This document shows, piece after piece, positions 1 to 6,680 of a stretch of DNA of 8,604 nucleotides (position 1 is its first letter; every line of letters begins with the position of its first letter). The notes beneath the pieces are model-generated. The model did not search any database, was not told the DNA's origin, and was given only the letters and a program-made list of their open reading frames with translations. The position numbers were made by a program, and so were the translations under genes. The DNA is taken from NCBI GenBank assembly GCA_947632415.1, contig CANRPB010000066.1, positions 1 to 8,604 on the forward strand. Reading direction: 5' to 3'. The stretch is from an uncultured Bacilli bacterium. GTDB taxonomy: Bacteria > Bacillota_I > Bacilli_A > RF39 > UBA660.

Positions 1-11
1 CCCCCCCCCCC
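1..11 (-). repeat. Homopolymer G tract (C on the plus strand), at least 11 long, cut by the window edge
   Basis: Eleven C are visible on the plus strand, which are eleven G in the coding direction. The tract sits right after codon CTA of the partial prepilin-like gene, in the same place as the tract at 8125-8135. True length is unknown. Long G runs of this kind slip during replication and are a known substrate for phase variation. A window starting exactly in such a run also suggests an assembly break. Confidence 0.85.
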
Positions 12-50
12 TAGGTTACTATTAGTTAACTTTATTTTCTTATTTTCCAT
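1..50 (-). CDS. Type IV prepilin-like protein, partial N-terminus, second copy of the phase-variable family
   Basis: Only the first codons are present before the window ends. From ATG at 50 the frame reads MENKKIKLTNSNLGGG and then runs into a G tract that reaches the edge. The peptide matches the start of the prepilin-like gene at 6857-8174 (MENKKVKLTNSNLGGG), with one conservative change. The ribosome binding site AAGGAGG lies at 57-63, six bases before ATG; a second in-frame ATG at 56-54 sits too close to it. The gene follows pgsA by about 120 bases but has its own terminator and promoter, so it is probably transcribed separately. The product should be another secreted or membrane-anchored pilin-like surface protein. 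Whether it is in frame cannot be judged, because the length of the G tract and everything after it are missing. Confidence 0.75.
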   Translation of the reverse strand, partial: MENKKIKLTNSNLGGG

Positions 51-56
51 AAACAT

Positions 57-63
57 CCTCCTT
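57..63 (-). promoter_or_regulatory. Ribosome binding site of the partial prepilin-like gene
   Basis: The minus strand reads AAGGAGG and then ATGTTT before the ATG at 50. This is a full match to the anti-Shine-Dalgarno sequence with a six-base spacer, and it decides the start at 50 over the ATG at 56, which touches the binding site. It is stronger than the sites of most housekeeping genes here. Confidence 0.85.
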
Positions 64-110
64 TTTACTTTTCACTCATAGAACTATAGCCTTGCAGTAA
101 TTTTATCTTT

Positions 111-139
111 GCTATAATTCTACATTAATAATATACCAA
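111..139 (-). promoter_or_regulatory. Putative promoter of the partial prepilin-like gene, with a palindrome in its spacer
   Basis: The minus strand shows TTGGTA at 139-134, a 17-base spacer and TATAGC at 116-111. The -35 is fair and the -10 is weak. The copy at 8236-8264 has TTGATA with identical spacing. The spacer contains TATATTATTAATGTA (135-121), a near-perfect inverted repeat that could bind a repressor. The assignment rests on position between a terminator and a ribosome binding site and on conservation in both copies. Confidence 0.45.
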
Positions 140-165
140 AAAAGATACTTTTAATCAAGTACCTT
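138..165 (-). terminator. Intrinsic terminator after pgsA
   Basis: On the minus strand AAGGTACTT (165-157) pairs with AAGTATCTT (150-142, including one G-U pair) around a six-base loop. The U run formed by 143-138 follows at once. It lies just past the pgsA stop at 169 and so ends the gpsB-rnpB-rodZ-pgsA unit. The last bases of the U run overlap the -35 box of the next promoter. An almost identical hairpin occurs at 8263-8290. Confidence 0.85.
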
Positions 166-168
166 AGC

Positions 169-768
169 TTATTTTTTTTTCTTAAAAAGTGCCTTCTTAA
201 CATTACCATAATACTCAAACCCAGAAACAATAGACAAGATACTAGCAACAACCAAAACAATATCCGCAATTTTCAAATTCATAAGTTCAAATGGTAAATT
301 ATAAAACAAAATCATTGTAATCGAAACCATAAACAAAATCGTCTTAACACGAGCAAGTTTACTACTTCCAAAAACAATTCCACAACTAGCACAATACCTC
401 TTAATCGAATCGACAAGAACATCACGCATAACAACAACAACCGCAAGTGCTGGATGAATAAAACCAATCGTCGAAAGAATTATCAAAACAGAATCAATAA
501 GAAACTTATCAGCAATCGCATCAATCATCTTACCAAAATCACTAGAACACTTTAACTTTCTAGCAAAATAACCATCAAAATAATCCGTAACTGAAGCAAT
601 TATAAACAAAACTCCAACAATTACATACTTAATATCAACAACAATCGATTCATTAACAAAAATCTTATACGTAATAATACCAGCCGAATCAAAAGGAAAC
701 AATAAAATAACAACAATAACTAAAGCAATAATAATTCTTGAAATACTAATTTTATTAGGTAAATTCAT
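169..768 (-). CDS. pgsA: CDP-alcohol phosphatidyltransferase, likely phosphatidylglycerophosphate synthase
   Basis: The 199-residue membrane protein should transfer glycerol-3-phosphate to CDP-diacylglycerol, the committed step to phosphatidylglycerol. It carries the complete CDP-alcohol phosphotransferase signature: D62, D65-G66, A69-R70, G79, D83 and D87 (TDYFDGYFAR followed by FGKMIDAIAD). Hydrophobic stretches at about 10-28, 45-62, 95-115 and 142-185 fit the usual multi-pass fold, and the end is lysine-rich. Length is normal for PgsA. ATG at 768 follows AAGGAG at a good distance, just after the stop of the rodZ-like gene (778). The rodZ-pgsA order is shared with Bacillus, which supports PgsA over cardiolipin or phosphatidylserine synthases of the same fold. 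The gene ends the transcription unit at the hairpin of 138-165. Confidence 0.88.
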   Translation of the reverse strand: MNLPNKISISRIIIALVIVVILLFPFDSAGIITYKIFVNESIVVDIKYVIVGVLFIIASVTDYFDGYFARKLKCSSDFGKMIDAIADKFLIDSVLIILSTIGFIHPALAVVVVMRDVLVDSIKRYCASCGIVFGSSKLARVKTILFMVSITMILFYNLPFELMNLKIADIVLVVASILSIVSGFEYYGNVKKALFKKKK

Positions 769-777
769 AATAACTCC

Positions 778-1206
778 TTAAATACTTGTAATAATAAGAT
801 AAAATAAAATCAAAATTAACAATCCTATTAAAACATATATAATAACTGGTGGAATATAAAAGCCACTTTTTCTAGGAATCGTATAAGGAGACCTAATTTT
901 TTTTTCAATCTTATCCTTTTTTTCCTCTTTCCTAGCCTTCTTAATTTCATCCAAAGACAACTTAGAAGTATAATCAAACAAATACTCATTAAACTCATCA
1001 ACCAAGTCCTCTTTATTAAGACCAAGATACTTCGCATAATCACGAATAAAATACTTAAGATAAAAAATATCCTTAAAAGCATCCATATTACCAAGTTCAA
1101 TACTCTCAACCTGACTAACAGGAACCTTCAAATCCTCAGCAACCTCCAAAACGCTGATACCCATATTCTCTCGCGCTTCTGCTAACTTCTCACCTATTTC
1201 CTTCAT
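778..1206 (-). CDS. rodZ: RodZ-like helix-turn-helix membrane protein, short form
   Basis: A protein of 142 residues. Residues 1-75 form a RodZ-type helix-turn-helix domain (MKEIGEKLAEARENMGISV, then LKVPVSQVESIELGN), followed by a charged linker at about 85-108 rich in lysine and glutamate. A single hydrophobic helix lies at 118-140 and only two residues follow it. RodZ normally links the MreB cytoskeleton to the elongation machinery through its cytoplasmic domain and carries an extracellular domain after the helix. That outer domain is absent here. An ATG at 1227 would add seven residues (MFESWCN) but touches the 3' end of the RNase P RNA. The ATG at 1206 gives the usual family N-terminus and has GGTG five bases before it, so I prefer it. 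pgsA follows, as in Bacillus. Confidence 0.8.
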   Translation of the reverse strand: MKEIGEKLAEARENMGISVLEVAEDLKVPVSQVESIELGNMDAFKDIFYLKYFIRDYAKYLGLNKEDLVDEFNEYLFDYTSKLSLDEIKKARKEEKKDKIEKKIRSPYTIPRKSGFYIPPVIIYVLIGLLILILFYLIITSI

Positions 1207-1227
1207 ATTACACCAACTTTCAAACAT

Positions 1228-1582
1228 AATTAATCCTATAAGCCATGTTCTGTACCTAAAAAGGCGACAAACATTTATCTATTGGATAACTCCAATCCCA
1301 AGTTTAATTCGTTTCTCAAACTTAAGCTCCCCTACCATTATTTGGGTTTCTCGCTCGTGGGGTTTACCGCGTTCCACTTATATTCATTTCTAAATAATTC
1401 GTCACTATGGCACTTTATGTCTAATATAACCATATCAAAAGACTTAGGTTACCTCGACGCCGTTAGATAAAATCTACCATAGGTTATTCTTTCCCTATGC
1501 ACGAACACTACAATCATCACAGACTGTGCGAGCATGGACTTTCCTCTATATCACTAAAATATAGCGTTTGTCCAGATTAATT
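1228..1582 (-). ncRNA. rnpB: RNase P RNA, type B
   Basis: The catalytic RNA that removes 5' leaders from pre-tRNAs. The minus strand contains the conserved blocks GAGGAAAGTCCATGCTCGC (about 1546-1528), AGTGCCATAGTGACGAA (about 1414-1398), GTGGAACGCGGTAAACCCC, GAGCGAGAAACCC and near the 3' end ACAGAACATGGCTTATAGG. The order and wording match the Bacillus subtilis type B RNA rather than the E. coli type A. Ends are set by the terminal helix P1: AATTAATC at 1582-1575 pairs with GATTAATT at 1235-1228. At about 355 bases it is somewhat short for type B. It lies between gpsB and rodZ with essentially no spacer, and the P1 strand includes the gpsB stop codon. Like gpsB-ypsB in Bacillus, it sits directly after gpsB. 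Confidence 0.95.
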
Positions 1583-1903
1583 ATTCTTACCATAAATTAT
1601 TTTTTCAAGATTAGATAACCTTCTAAGCACATCAGCCGTATTAGTACCATTATTACTATTAGACTCAAGCGCCTCGAGCTTCATTGTCAAATTTCTAATT
1701 TGTTGCTTCAAATGCATATTCTCATCAAGCAAACTCTTATTGTTTTCCTCTAACTCTCTAATACAAGCATTAAACTGATTATAATCACCAATTATAATAT
1801 CCAAATACTTATCAACCTCTTGTGGTCTATAACCTCGTGTATCAATCTTAAACTCTTTCTCCAAAATATCTTGGCTAGTTAAAACAAACCTGTCCTGATA
1901 CAT
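1577..1903 (-). CDS. gpsB: Cell-division adaptor GpsB, DivIVA family
   Basis: The 108-residue protein is a small coiled-coil adaptor that shuttles penicillin-binding proteins between side wall and septum. Residues 1-60 are the DivIVA/GpsB N-terminal domain, with the typical LTSQDILEKEFKIDTRGYRP and VDKYLDIIIGDY. A coiled coil follows at about 40-78, then a polar linker of Asn, Ser and Thr. The end, VLRRLSNLEKIIYGKNN, closely resembles the C-terminal trimerisation end of Bacillus GpsB (LKRLSNLEKHVFG). AGGTGA lies six bases before ATG at 1903. The following gene is rnpB, the same neighbour as in Bacillus, and the gpsB stop codon lies within the RNA's terminal helix. Length is usual for the family. 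Identification is firm. Confidence 0.93.
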   Translation of the reverse strand: MYQDRFVLTSQDILEKEFKIDTRGYRPQEVDKYLDIIIGDYNQFNACIRELEENNKSLLDENMHLKQQIRNLTMKLEALESNSNNGTNTADVLRRLSNLEKIIYGKNN

Positions 1904-1940
1904 GATTATTCACCTCTCTTTATTCCACTAATATTCTCTC

Positions 1941-1969
1941 AAAAAAAAAGACATTTGTCAATTTTTTTA
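1941..1969 (-). terminator. Weak possible terminator between the aminopeptidase gene and gpsB
   Basis: Right at the aminopeptidase stop codon the minus strand reads a run of A, TTGACAAATGTC and then nine T. GAC/GTC and the flanking A7/T7 can pair with a small internal bulge, giving a poor hairpin followed by a U run. TTGACA in the same place could be a -35 box, but no good -10 follows at 16-18 bases. Whether gpsB is read from its own promoter is therefore open. Confidence 0.35.
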
Positions 1970-3190
1970 CACCTTCAGTACAAAATTACCATTTTCAAAA
2001 ATAACAACCCTCCTATTATCATAAGTAATACCCTCTATTTTCATATCACGAGTACCAATCATAAAATCAACATGAACCTGCGAAATATTGATACCCATAT
2101 CCATCAACTCCTCATCACTTTTACCATCAGTACCCTTTAAACAATTAGGAAAACCCATTCCAAGTGCTAAATGACAAGAAGCATTCTCATCAAACAAAGT
2201 CGTATAAAAAATAACATTACTACTAGAAATAGGACTATCAAAATCAACCAAAGCACACTCACCCAAAAAACACGACGTTAAATCACCATTAATAATAGAC
2301 GCCAAAACATCCTTACCCTTTTTCGCATCAAAATTAACAACCCTACCATCTTTAAACTCAAGAAAAAAATCATCAATAATATAACCACTATAAACAAGAG
2401 GCTTAGAACTATAAACAATACCATTAGTCATACATCTATTTGGCGTCGTAAAAATCTCCTCAGTTGGCATATTACAAATAATATTAGAACCATCATCCAT
2501 CACTTCACCAGCACCATACCACAAAGTATTCTCAGTTAAACCAACAAATAAATCCGTACCCAAAGCATTGGTATAATGCAAAGTCTTCAAATTCAAATTA
2601 TTCAAAACTTTACACCTCTTTGAACTCTTCAAAACCTTATCATTCCATGCCATAATAGGATCACAAGAATTAACTAAGCAAACATCAAAAATCAAATTCC
2701 ACAACCTATCAACACAATCACTACCACCAAATACTTTTTTAGCCCAACCATAAGTAGAAACAGACGCTATACACCAAGCAATATCATTAGTAGATTGAAG
2801 CTTTTTATATAAAGGTCTACTAGTCCTTAAAACCAAAGAACTATAAGCAATTTTTTCCTTATCAATATCACTCATAATATCAGGATCATCCGATACAAAC
2901 ATTAAAAAAGCCGACCCCTTCTTAGCATAATCATCATAAACACTTTTATTCCAAAAAAAACTTTTTTCTATATCATCATTACCAAAAAACTTCAACTGAT
3001 CATGCTTTAAAACATCATCATACCAATCATAATAAATATCACTAACCCCTCTCTTTAAGGCTTGAAAAGATAAAACTCTAATAAAATCAATCGCCTCAAT
3101 AGGAGAAGAAATCAACAAAGGCTGTCCCTTTTTAATACAAAGGCACCTATCCAAAAGTAAATCTGAATACTTCAAAAACTTATCTTTCAT
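1967..3190 (-). CDS. M29-family metallo-aminopeptidase
   Basis: A 407-residue cytoplasmic zinc or cobalt aminopeptidase of the thermophilic aminopeptidase (M29: AmpS, AmpT, PepS) family, which removes N-terminal residues from peptides. Expected metal ligands are visible: E244/E245 in NMPTEEIFTTP, E311 in GECALVDFDS, H340 in CHLALG, and H373 with D375 in QVHVDFMIGT. The tyrosine normally seven residues after the first histidine appears as F347 (HLALGMGFP). Length is normal for the family. Start choice: ATG at 3190 has GGTGAT three bases before it. A longer frame from TTG at 3265 would overlap prmC and add an implausible phenylalanine-rich stretch. The gene follows prmC by 52 pyrimidine-rich bases and may be part of the prfA unit. 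Substrate preference cannot be read from the sequence. Confidence 0.87.
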   Translation of the reverse strand: MKDKFLKYSDLLLDRCLCIKKGQPLLISSPIEAIDFIRVLSFQALKRGVSDIYYDWYDDVLKHDQLKFFGNDDIEKSFFWNKSVYDDYAKKGSAFLMFVSDDPDIMSDIDKEKIAYSSLVLRTSRPLYKKLQSTNDIAWCIASVSTYGWAKKVFGGSDCVDRLWNLIFDVCLVNSCDPIMAWNDKVLKSSKRCKVLNNLNLKTLHYTNALGTDLFVGLTENTLWYGAGEVMDDGSNIICNMPTEEIFTTPNRCMTNGIVYSSKPLVYSGYIIDDFFLEFKDGRVVNFDAKKGKDVLASIINGDLTSCFLGECALVDFDSPISSSNVIFYTTLFDENASCHLALGMGFPNCLKGTDGKSDEELMDMGINISQVHVDFMIGTRDMKIEGITYDNRRVVIFENGNFVLKV

Positions 3191-3242
3191 ATCATCACCA
3201 ATACTATTATATAATAAAAAAAAGAAAAAAAAGTAGAAAAAA

Positions 3243-3953
3243 CTACTCACTAAAAACAAAAACAAAACGATCCTTAAAAGACAAATCCTTCAACACCAAA
3301 ACACGGCAACCAGGTAAATACTTTAAAGCAAGGTCTTTAACCCTATCACCCTGTGTACAACCAATCTCTAAAGCAATCAAAAATCTATCATTCAAATAAT
3401 CCCTACAATTTTTAAAAATCTCCTGATAAAAATACAAACCATCACAACAAGCATATAAAGCAACACTAGGTTCATTATTCCTAACAACATCATCAATCTC
3501 CTCATCATAAGAAATATAAGGAGGATTACTAATAATAACATCATACTTAGAACTAAGCGGTTCAAACAAATTACCCAAATAAAAATTAACAGAAGCATTA
3601 TTTAATTTACTATTACCCTTAGCAACCTCCAAAGCCGAAGCACTAATATCAACCGCATCAACACATAAACCTAACAATTTAGACAAAGTAATCCCAATAC
3701 AACCACTACCAGTTCCAAGATCAACAATCCTAACAGGATAATCAAAAAAATCACGAATATACTTAACAGTTTTATCAACCAATTCCTCAGTTTCAAACCT
3801 TGGAATCAAAACACGATCATCAACCTTAAAAGTAAAACCAAAAAAATCAACATTACCAACAATATACTGAACAGGTATACCACTATTTAACTTAACAACA
3901 GCCTCATCAATATTACCATCATAATACTTCTTTAAATAATCAAGCGAATTCAT
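3243..3953 (-). CDS. prmC: Peptide chain release factor N5-glutamine methyltransferase, N-terminally short
   Basis: PrmC methylates the glutamine of the GGQ motif in release factors, raising their activity; its substrate RF1 is encoded two genes upstream. The 236-residue protein has the Rossmann methyltransferase motif VDLGTGSGCIG at about 77-87, an acidic VDIS at 101-104, and the diagnostic NPPY at 143-146. The start of the catalytic domain (IPVQYIVGNVDFFG, then LIPRFETEELV) aligns well. However, only about 25 residues precede it, where E. coli PrmC (277 residues) has about 70. Most of the N-terminal helical substrate-binding domain is missing. ATG at 3953 overlaps the TGA of the zinc-ribbon gene in an ATGA, so translational coupling is likely. 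No longer start is obvious. Confidence 0.9.
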   Translation of the reverse strand: MNSLDYLKKYYDGNIDEAVVKLNSGIPVQYIVGNVDFFGFTFKVDDRVLIPRFETEELVDKTVKYIRDFFDYPVRIVDLGTGSGCIGITLSKLLGLCVDAVDISASALEVAKGNSKLNNASVNFYLGNLFEPLSSKYDVIISNPPYISYDEEIDDVVRNNEPSVALYACCDGLYFYQEIFKNCRDYLNDRFLIALEIGCTQGDRVKDLALKYLPGCRVLVLKDLSFKDRFVFVFSE

Positions 3954-4222
3954 TTAACCAAAACTTTCTGCTTCTCATCCTCACGATACAACAAATCATG
4001 TATAAACTGTTCCTTTTCATTAAGAAAAGGCTTAAACTCCAAATCCTTCTTCACCACATCAGCACTCACTAACTCAATAAAAACCGTCTTTTTTTGGCAC
4101 ATAGAACACTCATGAATACTAAAACTATACTTTTCACGACGTGCATTCTTACGCCTTAAAACAGAATAAACTTTACCACAACAACTACAAATCAAATCAC
4201 TCGAATAAAAATGTGTAGACAT
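3950..4222 (-). CDS. Small zinc-ribbon protein of unknown function between prfA and prmC
   Basis: A 90-residue protein I do not recognise. It has two CxxC knuckles, CSCC at about residues 13-16 and CSMC at about 40-43, separated by a basic stretch (RRKNARREK), then a charged helical C-terminal half (NEKEQFIHDLLYREDEKQK). The spacing suggests one zinc site of the zinc-ribbon kind; binding to nucleic acid or ribosome is possible but only inferred. ATG at 4222 has AGGTGA six bases before it. An upstream GTG at 4231 lies inside that binding site and overlaps the prfA stop, so I reject it. The gene starts one base after the prfA stop and overlaps prmC by four bases. It is therefore tightly coupled to release-factor synthesis and modification. 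It is not ribosomal protein L31, which sits near prfA in Bacillus. Confidence 0.75.
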   Translation of the reverse strand: MSTHFYSSDLICSCCGKVYSVLRRKNARREKYSFSIHECSMCQKKTVFIELVSADVVKKDLEFKPFLNEKEQFIHDLLYREDEKQKVLVK

Positions 4223-4223
4223 A

Positions 4224-5279
4224 CTACTCACCTCTTAACTTCCTATTTTGATCCTCAACAATCAAAGCATCAATAACCTTATCGATATCCCCATTCATTA
4301 CACGATCAAGAGCATTCAAAGTAAAACCAATTCTATGATCAGTAACACGATTCTGAGGATAATTATAAGTCCTTATCTTCTCACTTCTATCACCAGTACC
4401 AATCTTACTTCGCCTTTCAGCCCCTAACTTTTCACTCTCCTGGCGTTCATAATAATCATAAAGCCTAGCCTGTAATATCTTAATAGCCTTCTCCTTATTC
4501 TTAATCTGACTTCTTTCAGTCTGTGAATAAACAACAATACCAGTAGGAATATGCGTTAATCTAACAGCACTATCCGTTGTATTAACACCCTGTCCACCAC
4601 AACCACTACTACGAGTAATATCAATACGAACCTCATTCATATCAAGTTGAAAATTAGTCTCCTCAACCTCAGGCATCACCAAAACAGTAGCAGTAGAAGT
4701 ATGAACACGACCCTGAGTCTCAGTAGAAGGAACTCTCTGAACCCTATGCGCACCACTTTCATACTTTAACTTTGAATAAACATTCTCACCCTTAACCATA
4801 AAACTAATTAAAGAATAACCACCAGCCTCACTTCTCTCCTCATCTAAAATTTCAATTTTCCAACCTTCTTTTTCACACAATTTTTTATACATTTCAAACA
4901 AATCACCAGCAAAGATATTACCTTCATCTCCACCAGCCGCACCTCTAATTTCAACAATAACATTCTTGCCATCATTAGGATCTTTTGGTAACAAAATAAT
5001 CTCAATCTTCTTCTCCAACTCAGCCTTTTTTTCTAAAAAAGCATCCAATTCCTCCTTAGCCAAATCACCAAGTTCAGGATCCTTTAACATGCTATTAGCG
5101 TCATCTATATCATTAATCAATTTCTTATAAACTTGATAAATATCATAAGCCTCACGTAATAGGGCCTGTTCCTTAGTGAGCTCCAAAGTCTTTTTAATAT
5201 CAGAAATATTTTCAGGCTTCATTAATTCACAACTTAACTCATTATAACGTTTTTCAATACTATCTAATCTCTCTATCAT
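4224..5279 (-). CDS. prfA: Peptide chain release factor 1
   Basis: RF1 recognises UAA and UAG in the ribosomal A site and triggers release of the finished protein. The 351-residue protein has the stop-codon reading tripeptide P184-S-T186 in RVPSTETQGRVHTS (PxT form, which marks RF1 rather than the SPF of RF2). It also has the peptidyl-hydrolysis motif G228-G-Q230 in SSGCGGQGVNTTDSAVR. GAAGGDEGN at about 113-121 and the C-terminal TYNYPQNRVTDHR are standard RF1 blocks. Length is close to the family norm of about 355-360. ATG at 5279 follows AAGGAG at 5292-5287, and a near-consensus promoter lies at 5304-5332. The methyltransferase that modifies its GGQ glutamine is encoded downstream in the same unit. 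Confidence 0.96.
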   Translation of the reverse strand: MIERLDSIEKRYNELSCELMKPENISDIKKTLELTKEQALLREAYDIYQVYKKLINDIDDANSMLKDPELGDLAKEELDAFLEKKAELEKKIEIILLPKDPNDGKNVIVEIRGAAGGDEGNIFAGDLFEMYKKLCEKEGWKIEILDEERSEAGGYSLISFMVKGENVYSKLKYESGAHRVQRVPSTETQGRVHTSTATVLVMPEVEETNFQLDMNEVRIDITRSSGCGGQGVNTTDSAVRLTHIPTGIVVYSQTERSQIKNKEKAIKILQARLYDYYERQESEKLGAERRSKIGTGDRSEKIRTYNYPQNRVTDHRIGFTLNALDRVMNGDIDKVIDALIVEDQNRKLRGE

Positions 5280-5303
5280 AAAATGTCTCCTTAATCATTC
5301 TAG

Positions 5304-5332
5304 ATTATACTATAATCAAACCAAATTATCAA
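5304..5332 (-). promoter_or_regulatory. SigA-type promoter of the prfA unit
   Basis: The minus strand reads TTGATA at 5332-5327, a 17-base spacer and TATAAT at 5309-5304. That is five of six and six of six matches to the vegetative consensus with optimal spacing. It lies 25 bases upstream of the prfA start and after the stop of the phosphodiesterase gene. It is the best promoter in the window and splits the tmk-GDPD unit from the prfA unit. Confidence 0.85.
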
Positions 5333-5348
5333 CAAAAAATAAAAACAA

Positions 5349-5957
5349 CTACTTAAGCAAATAAGCTTTATCAGTAATAACATTAATATTTTTAAACTTC
5401 TTCAAACGCTCACAAACAAATCTATCATTAACAGTCCACATAAAAACTTCCTTCTTAAAATTAATTCTATTAATCAAATTATAGTGCAAAGAATTAAAAT
5501 CAAAACGATTATGAATCTTATCAACATTAATCATATAACCAATAATAAGACCAACCTTATAACTAAAATACCTCTTCTTAAACAACTTCAAAATTTTTTC
5601 ATTAAAACTACATATATATAAATTATAATTATACTTCTTTAACACATCATACAAACAATCAACAATATCAACCTCATCACACTTTATATCAATTAAAATC
5701 TTCTTTTTATTAGATAAAAGGCCTAAAACATCATCCAAAGTATCAACATGATCTTTAATCTTACTATAAATACACCTATCAATCAACTTACCATTAACCA
5801 AATTATCATGACTTAAAACAACAACATGATCCTTAGTGAGTCGTACATCAAGCTCAACTCCATCAATATAACTAGTATTAAAACAACTACAAAAAGCCTC
5901 CCTACTATTTTCCCTATACTCATGATTATTATTACCACGATGCGCTATTAAAAACAT
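5349..5957 (-). CDS. Glycerophosphodiester phosphodiesterase family protein, compact
   Basis: The 202-residue protein belongs to the GDPD TIM-barrel family, which hydrolyses glycerophosphodiesters to glycerol-3-phosphate and an alcohol. Catalytic residues are visible: H6 with R7 in IAHRGNN, E16-N17, E35 and D37 in GVELDVRL, and H50-D51 in VLSHDNL. ILIDIK at about 91 and MWTVND and VITDKAYLL near the end are further family blocks. It is some 40 residues shorter than typical bacterial GDPD enzymes, with tight loops but no missing active-site residue. There is no signal peptide, so it should act in the cytoplasm. ATG at 5957 has GGTGAT three bases before it. It follows tmk by about 40 bases and probably shares its promoter. 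Lysine and asparagine codons are very AT-rich, as in its neighbours. Confidence 0.87.
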   Translation of the reverse strand: MFLIAHRGNNNHEYRENSREAFCSCFNTSYIDGVELDVRLTKDHVVVLSHDNLVNGKLIDRCIYSKIKDHVDTLDDVLGLLSNKKKILIDIKCDEVDIVDCLYDVLKKYNYNLYICSFNEKILKLFKKRYFSYKVGLIIGYMINVDKIHNRFDFNSLHYNLINRINFKKEVFMWTVNDRFVCERLKKFKNINVITDKAYLLK

Positions 5958-5999
5958 AATATCACCACTAAAATATATGAAAAAAACCGATACAAAATA

Positions 6000-6680
6000 T
6001 CAGTCATTCAATCTATTAAAAACATAATCATAAAGTTCATTACCAATAACATCTATCGACTTAATGCCATTAGAATCATTACACTCAATTGTATAAAAAT
6101 CATACTTATCAGCAATCTCAATATAAGAAGCCTCAGCCTTCAACAGATACAAATCATCCTTCTCATGCTCATCCAAACCCTCAACCCTATTTTTCTTCAA
6201 TGAAACAGAACACTCAAAAGGCATATGAAGAAAAACACGAATATCAGGCCTAGGAAGACCAAGCAAATTAAACTCAAGATTATCCAACCACTCATACATA
6301 GAAATTCTATCATCATAATTATCAATTTTACAACCCTGATGCGCCATATTAGAATAAGTATAACGATCCAATATAACATTAACACCATTATCTAACAAAA
6401 AATTAATCTTATCAATATTATAAAGTCTATCAGCAGCATAATACAAAGAAGAAACCTTAGGATTAACATTAGGTGCTCCTTCACTAAACCAGCCATCACA
6501 AATATAACTCTTACCCAAATAAGGGCCACCAATTATTTTCCCTGTCGGACTATTATAATTAGGAAAACTAAACATTTCAATTCGTATATTAGAATTCTTA
6601 AGCCTTTCAATCAACAACTTAGCCTGTGTTTCTTTACCAGAACAATCAGTTCCCTCAATAACAATTAACTTACCTTTCAT
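6000..6680 (-). CDS. tmk: Thymidylate (dTMP) kinase
   Basis: The 226-residue protein phosphorylates dTMP to dTDP with ATP. It has the P-loop GTDCSGKETQ at 10-19, FSFPNY at about 37-42, which in the family contacts the nucleotide, and the DRY motif at 105-107 (ILDRYTYSN). The P-loop form GxDxxGKETQ and the length resemble the larger, eukaryote-like dTMP kinases found in some Firmicutes rather than the E. coli type. A related dNMP kinase cannot be fully excluded. ATG at 6680 has GGTGAT three bases before it. A TTG at 6707 would add nine residues but has no binding site, so I reject it. The gene opens a two-gene unit with the phosphodiesterase and stops with TGA. Confidence 0.88.
   Translation of the reverse strand: MKGKLIVIEGTDCSGKETQAKLLIERLKNSNIRIEMFSFPNYNSPTGKIIGGPYLGKSYICDGWFSEGAPNVNPKVSSLYYAADRLYNIDKINFLLDNGVNVILDRYTYSNMAHQGCKIDNYDDRISMYEWLDNLEFNLLGLPRPDIRVFLHMPFECSVSLKKNRVEGLDEHEKDDLYLLKAEASYIEIADKYDFYTIECNDSNGIKSIDVIGNELYDYVFNRLND

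Larger units (their letters stand above)
1..165. repeat. Direct repeat, copy 1 of the prepilin 5' cassette
   Basis: This stretch matches 8125-8290 in the same orientation over its whole length. By my hand alignment there are about 11 substitutions and one single-base indel in roughly 154 aligned bases outside the G run, about 92% identity. It carries, in transcription order, a terminator hairpin, a promoter with a palindrome in its spacer, a leader, a ribosome binding site, 13 codons and the G tract. Similarity stops just outside the terminator, so the repeat unit appears to be the whole expression cassette. Confidence 0.9.

Noticed and set aside
1282..1470. Plus-strand open frame of 62 residues
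   Set aside because: It lies wholly within the RNase P RNA on the other strand and has no ribosome binding site.
1928..1961. SigA promoter for gpsB starting from TTGACA at 1961
   Set aside because: The nearest -10-like TATTAG lies 22 bases away, too far; other candidates match poorly.
3191..3265. Longer aminopeptidase start at TTG 3265
   Set aside because: It would overlap prmC and add a phenylalanine-rich stretch encoded by a pyrimidine run; ATG at 3190 has a good binding site.
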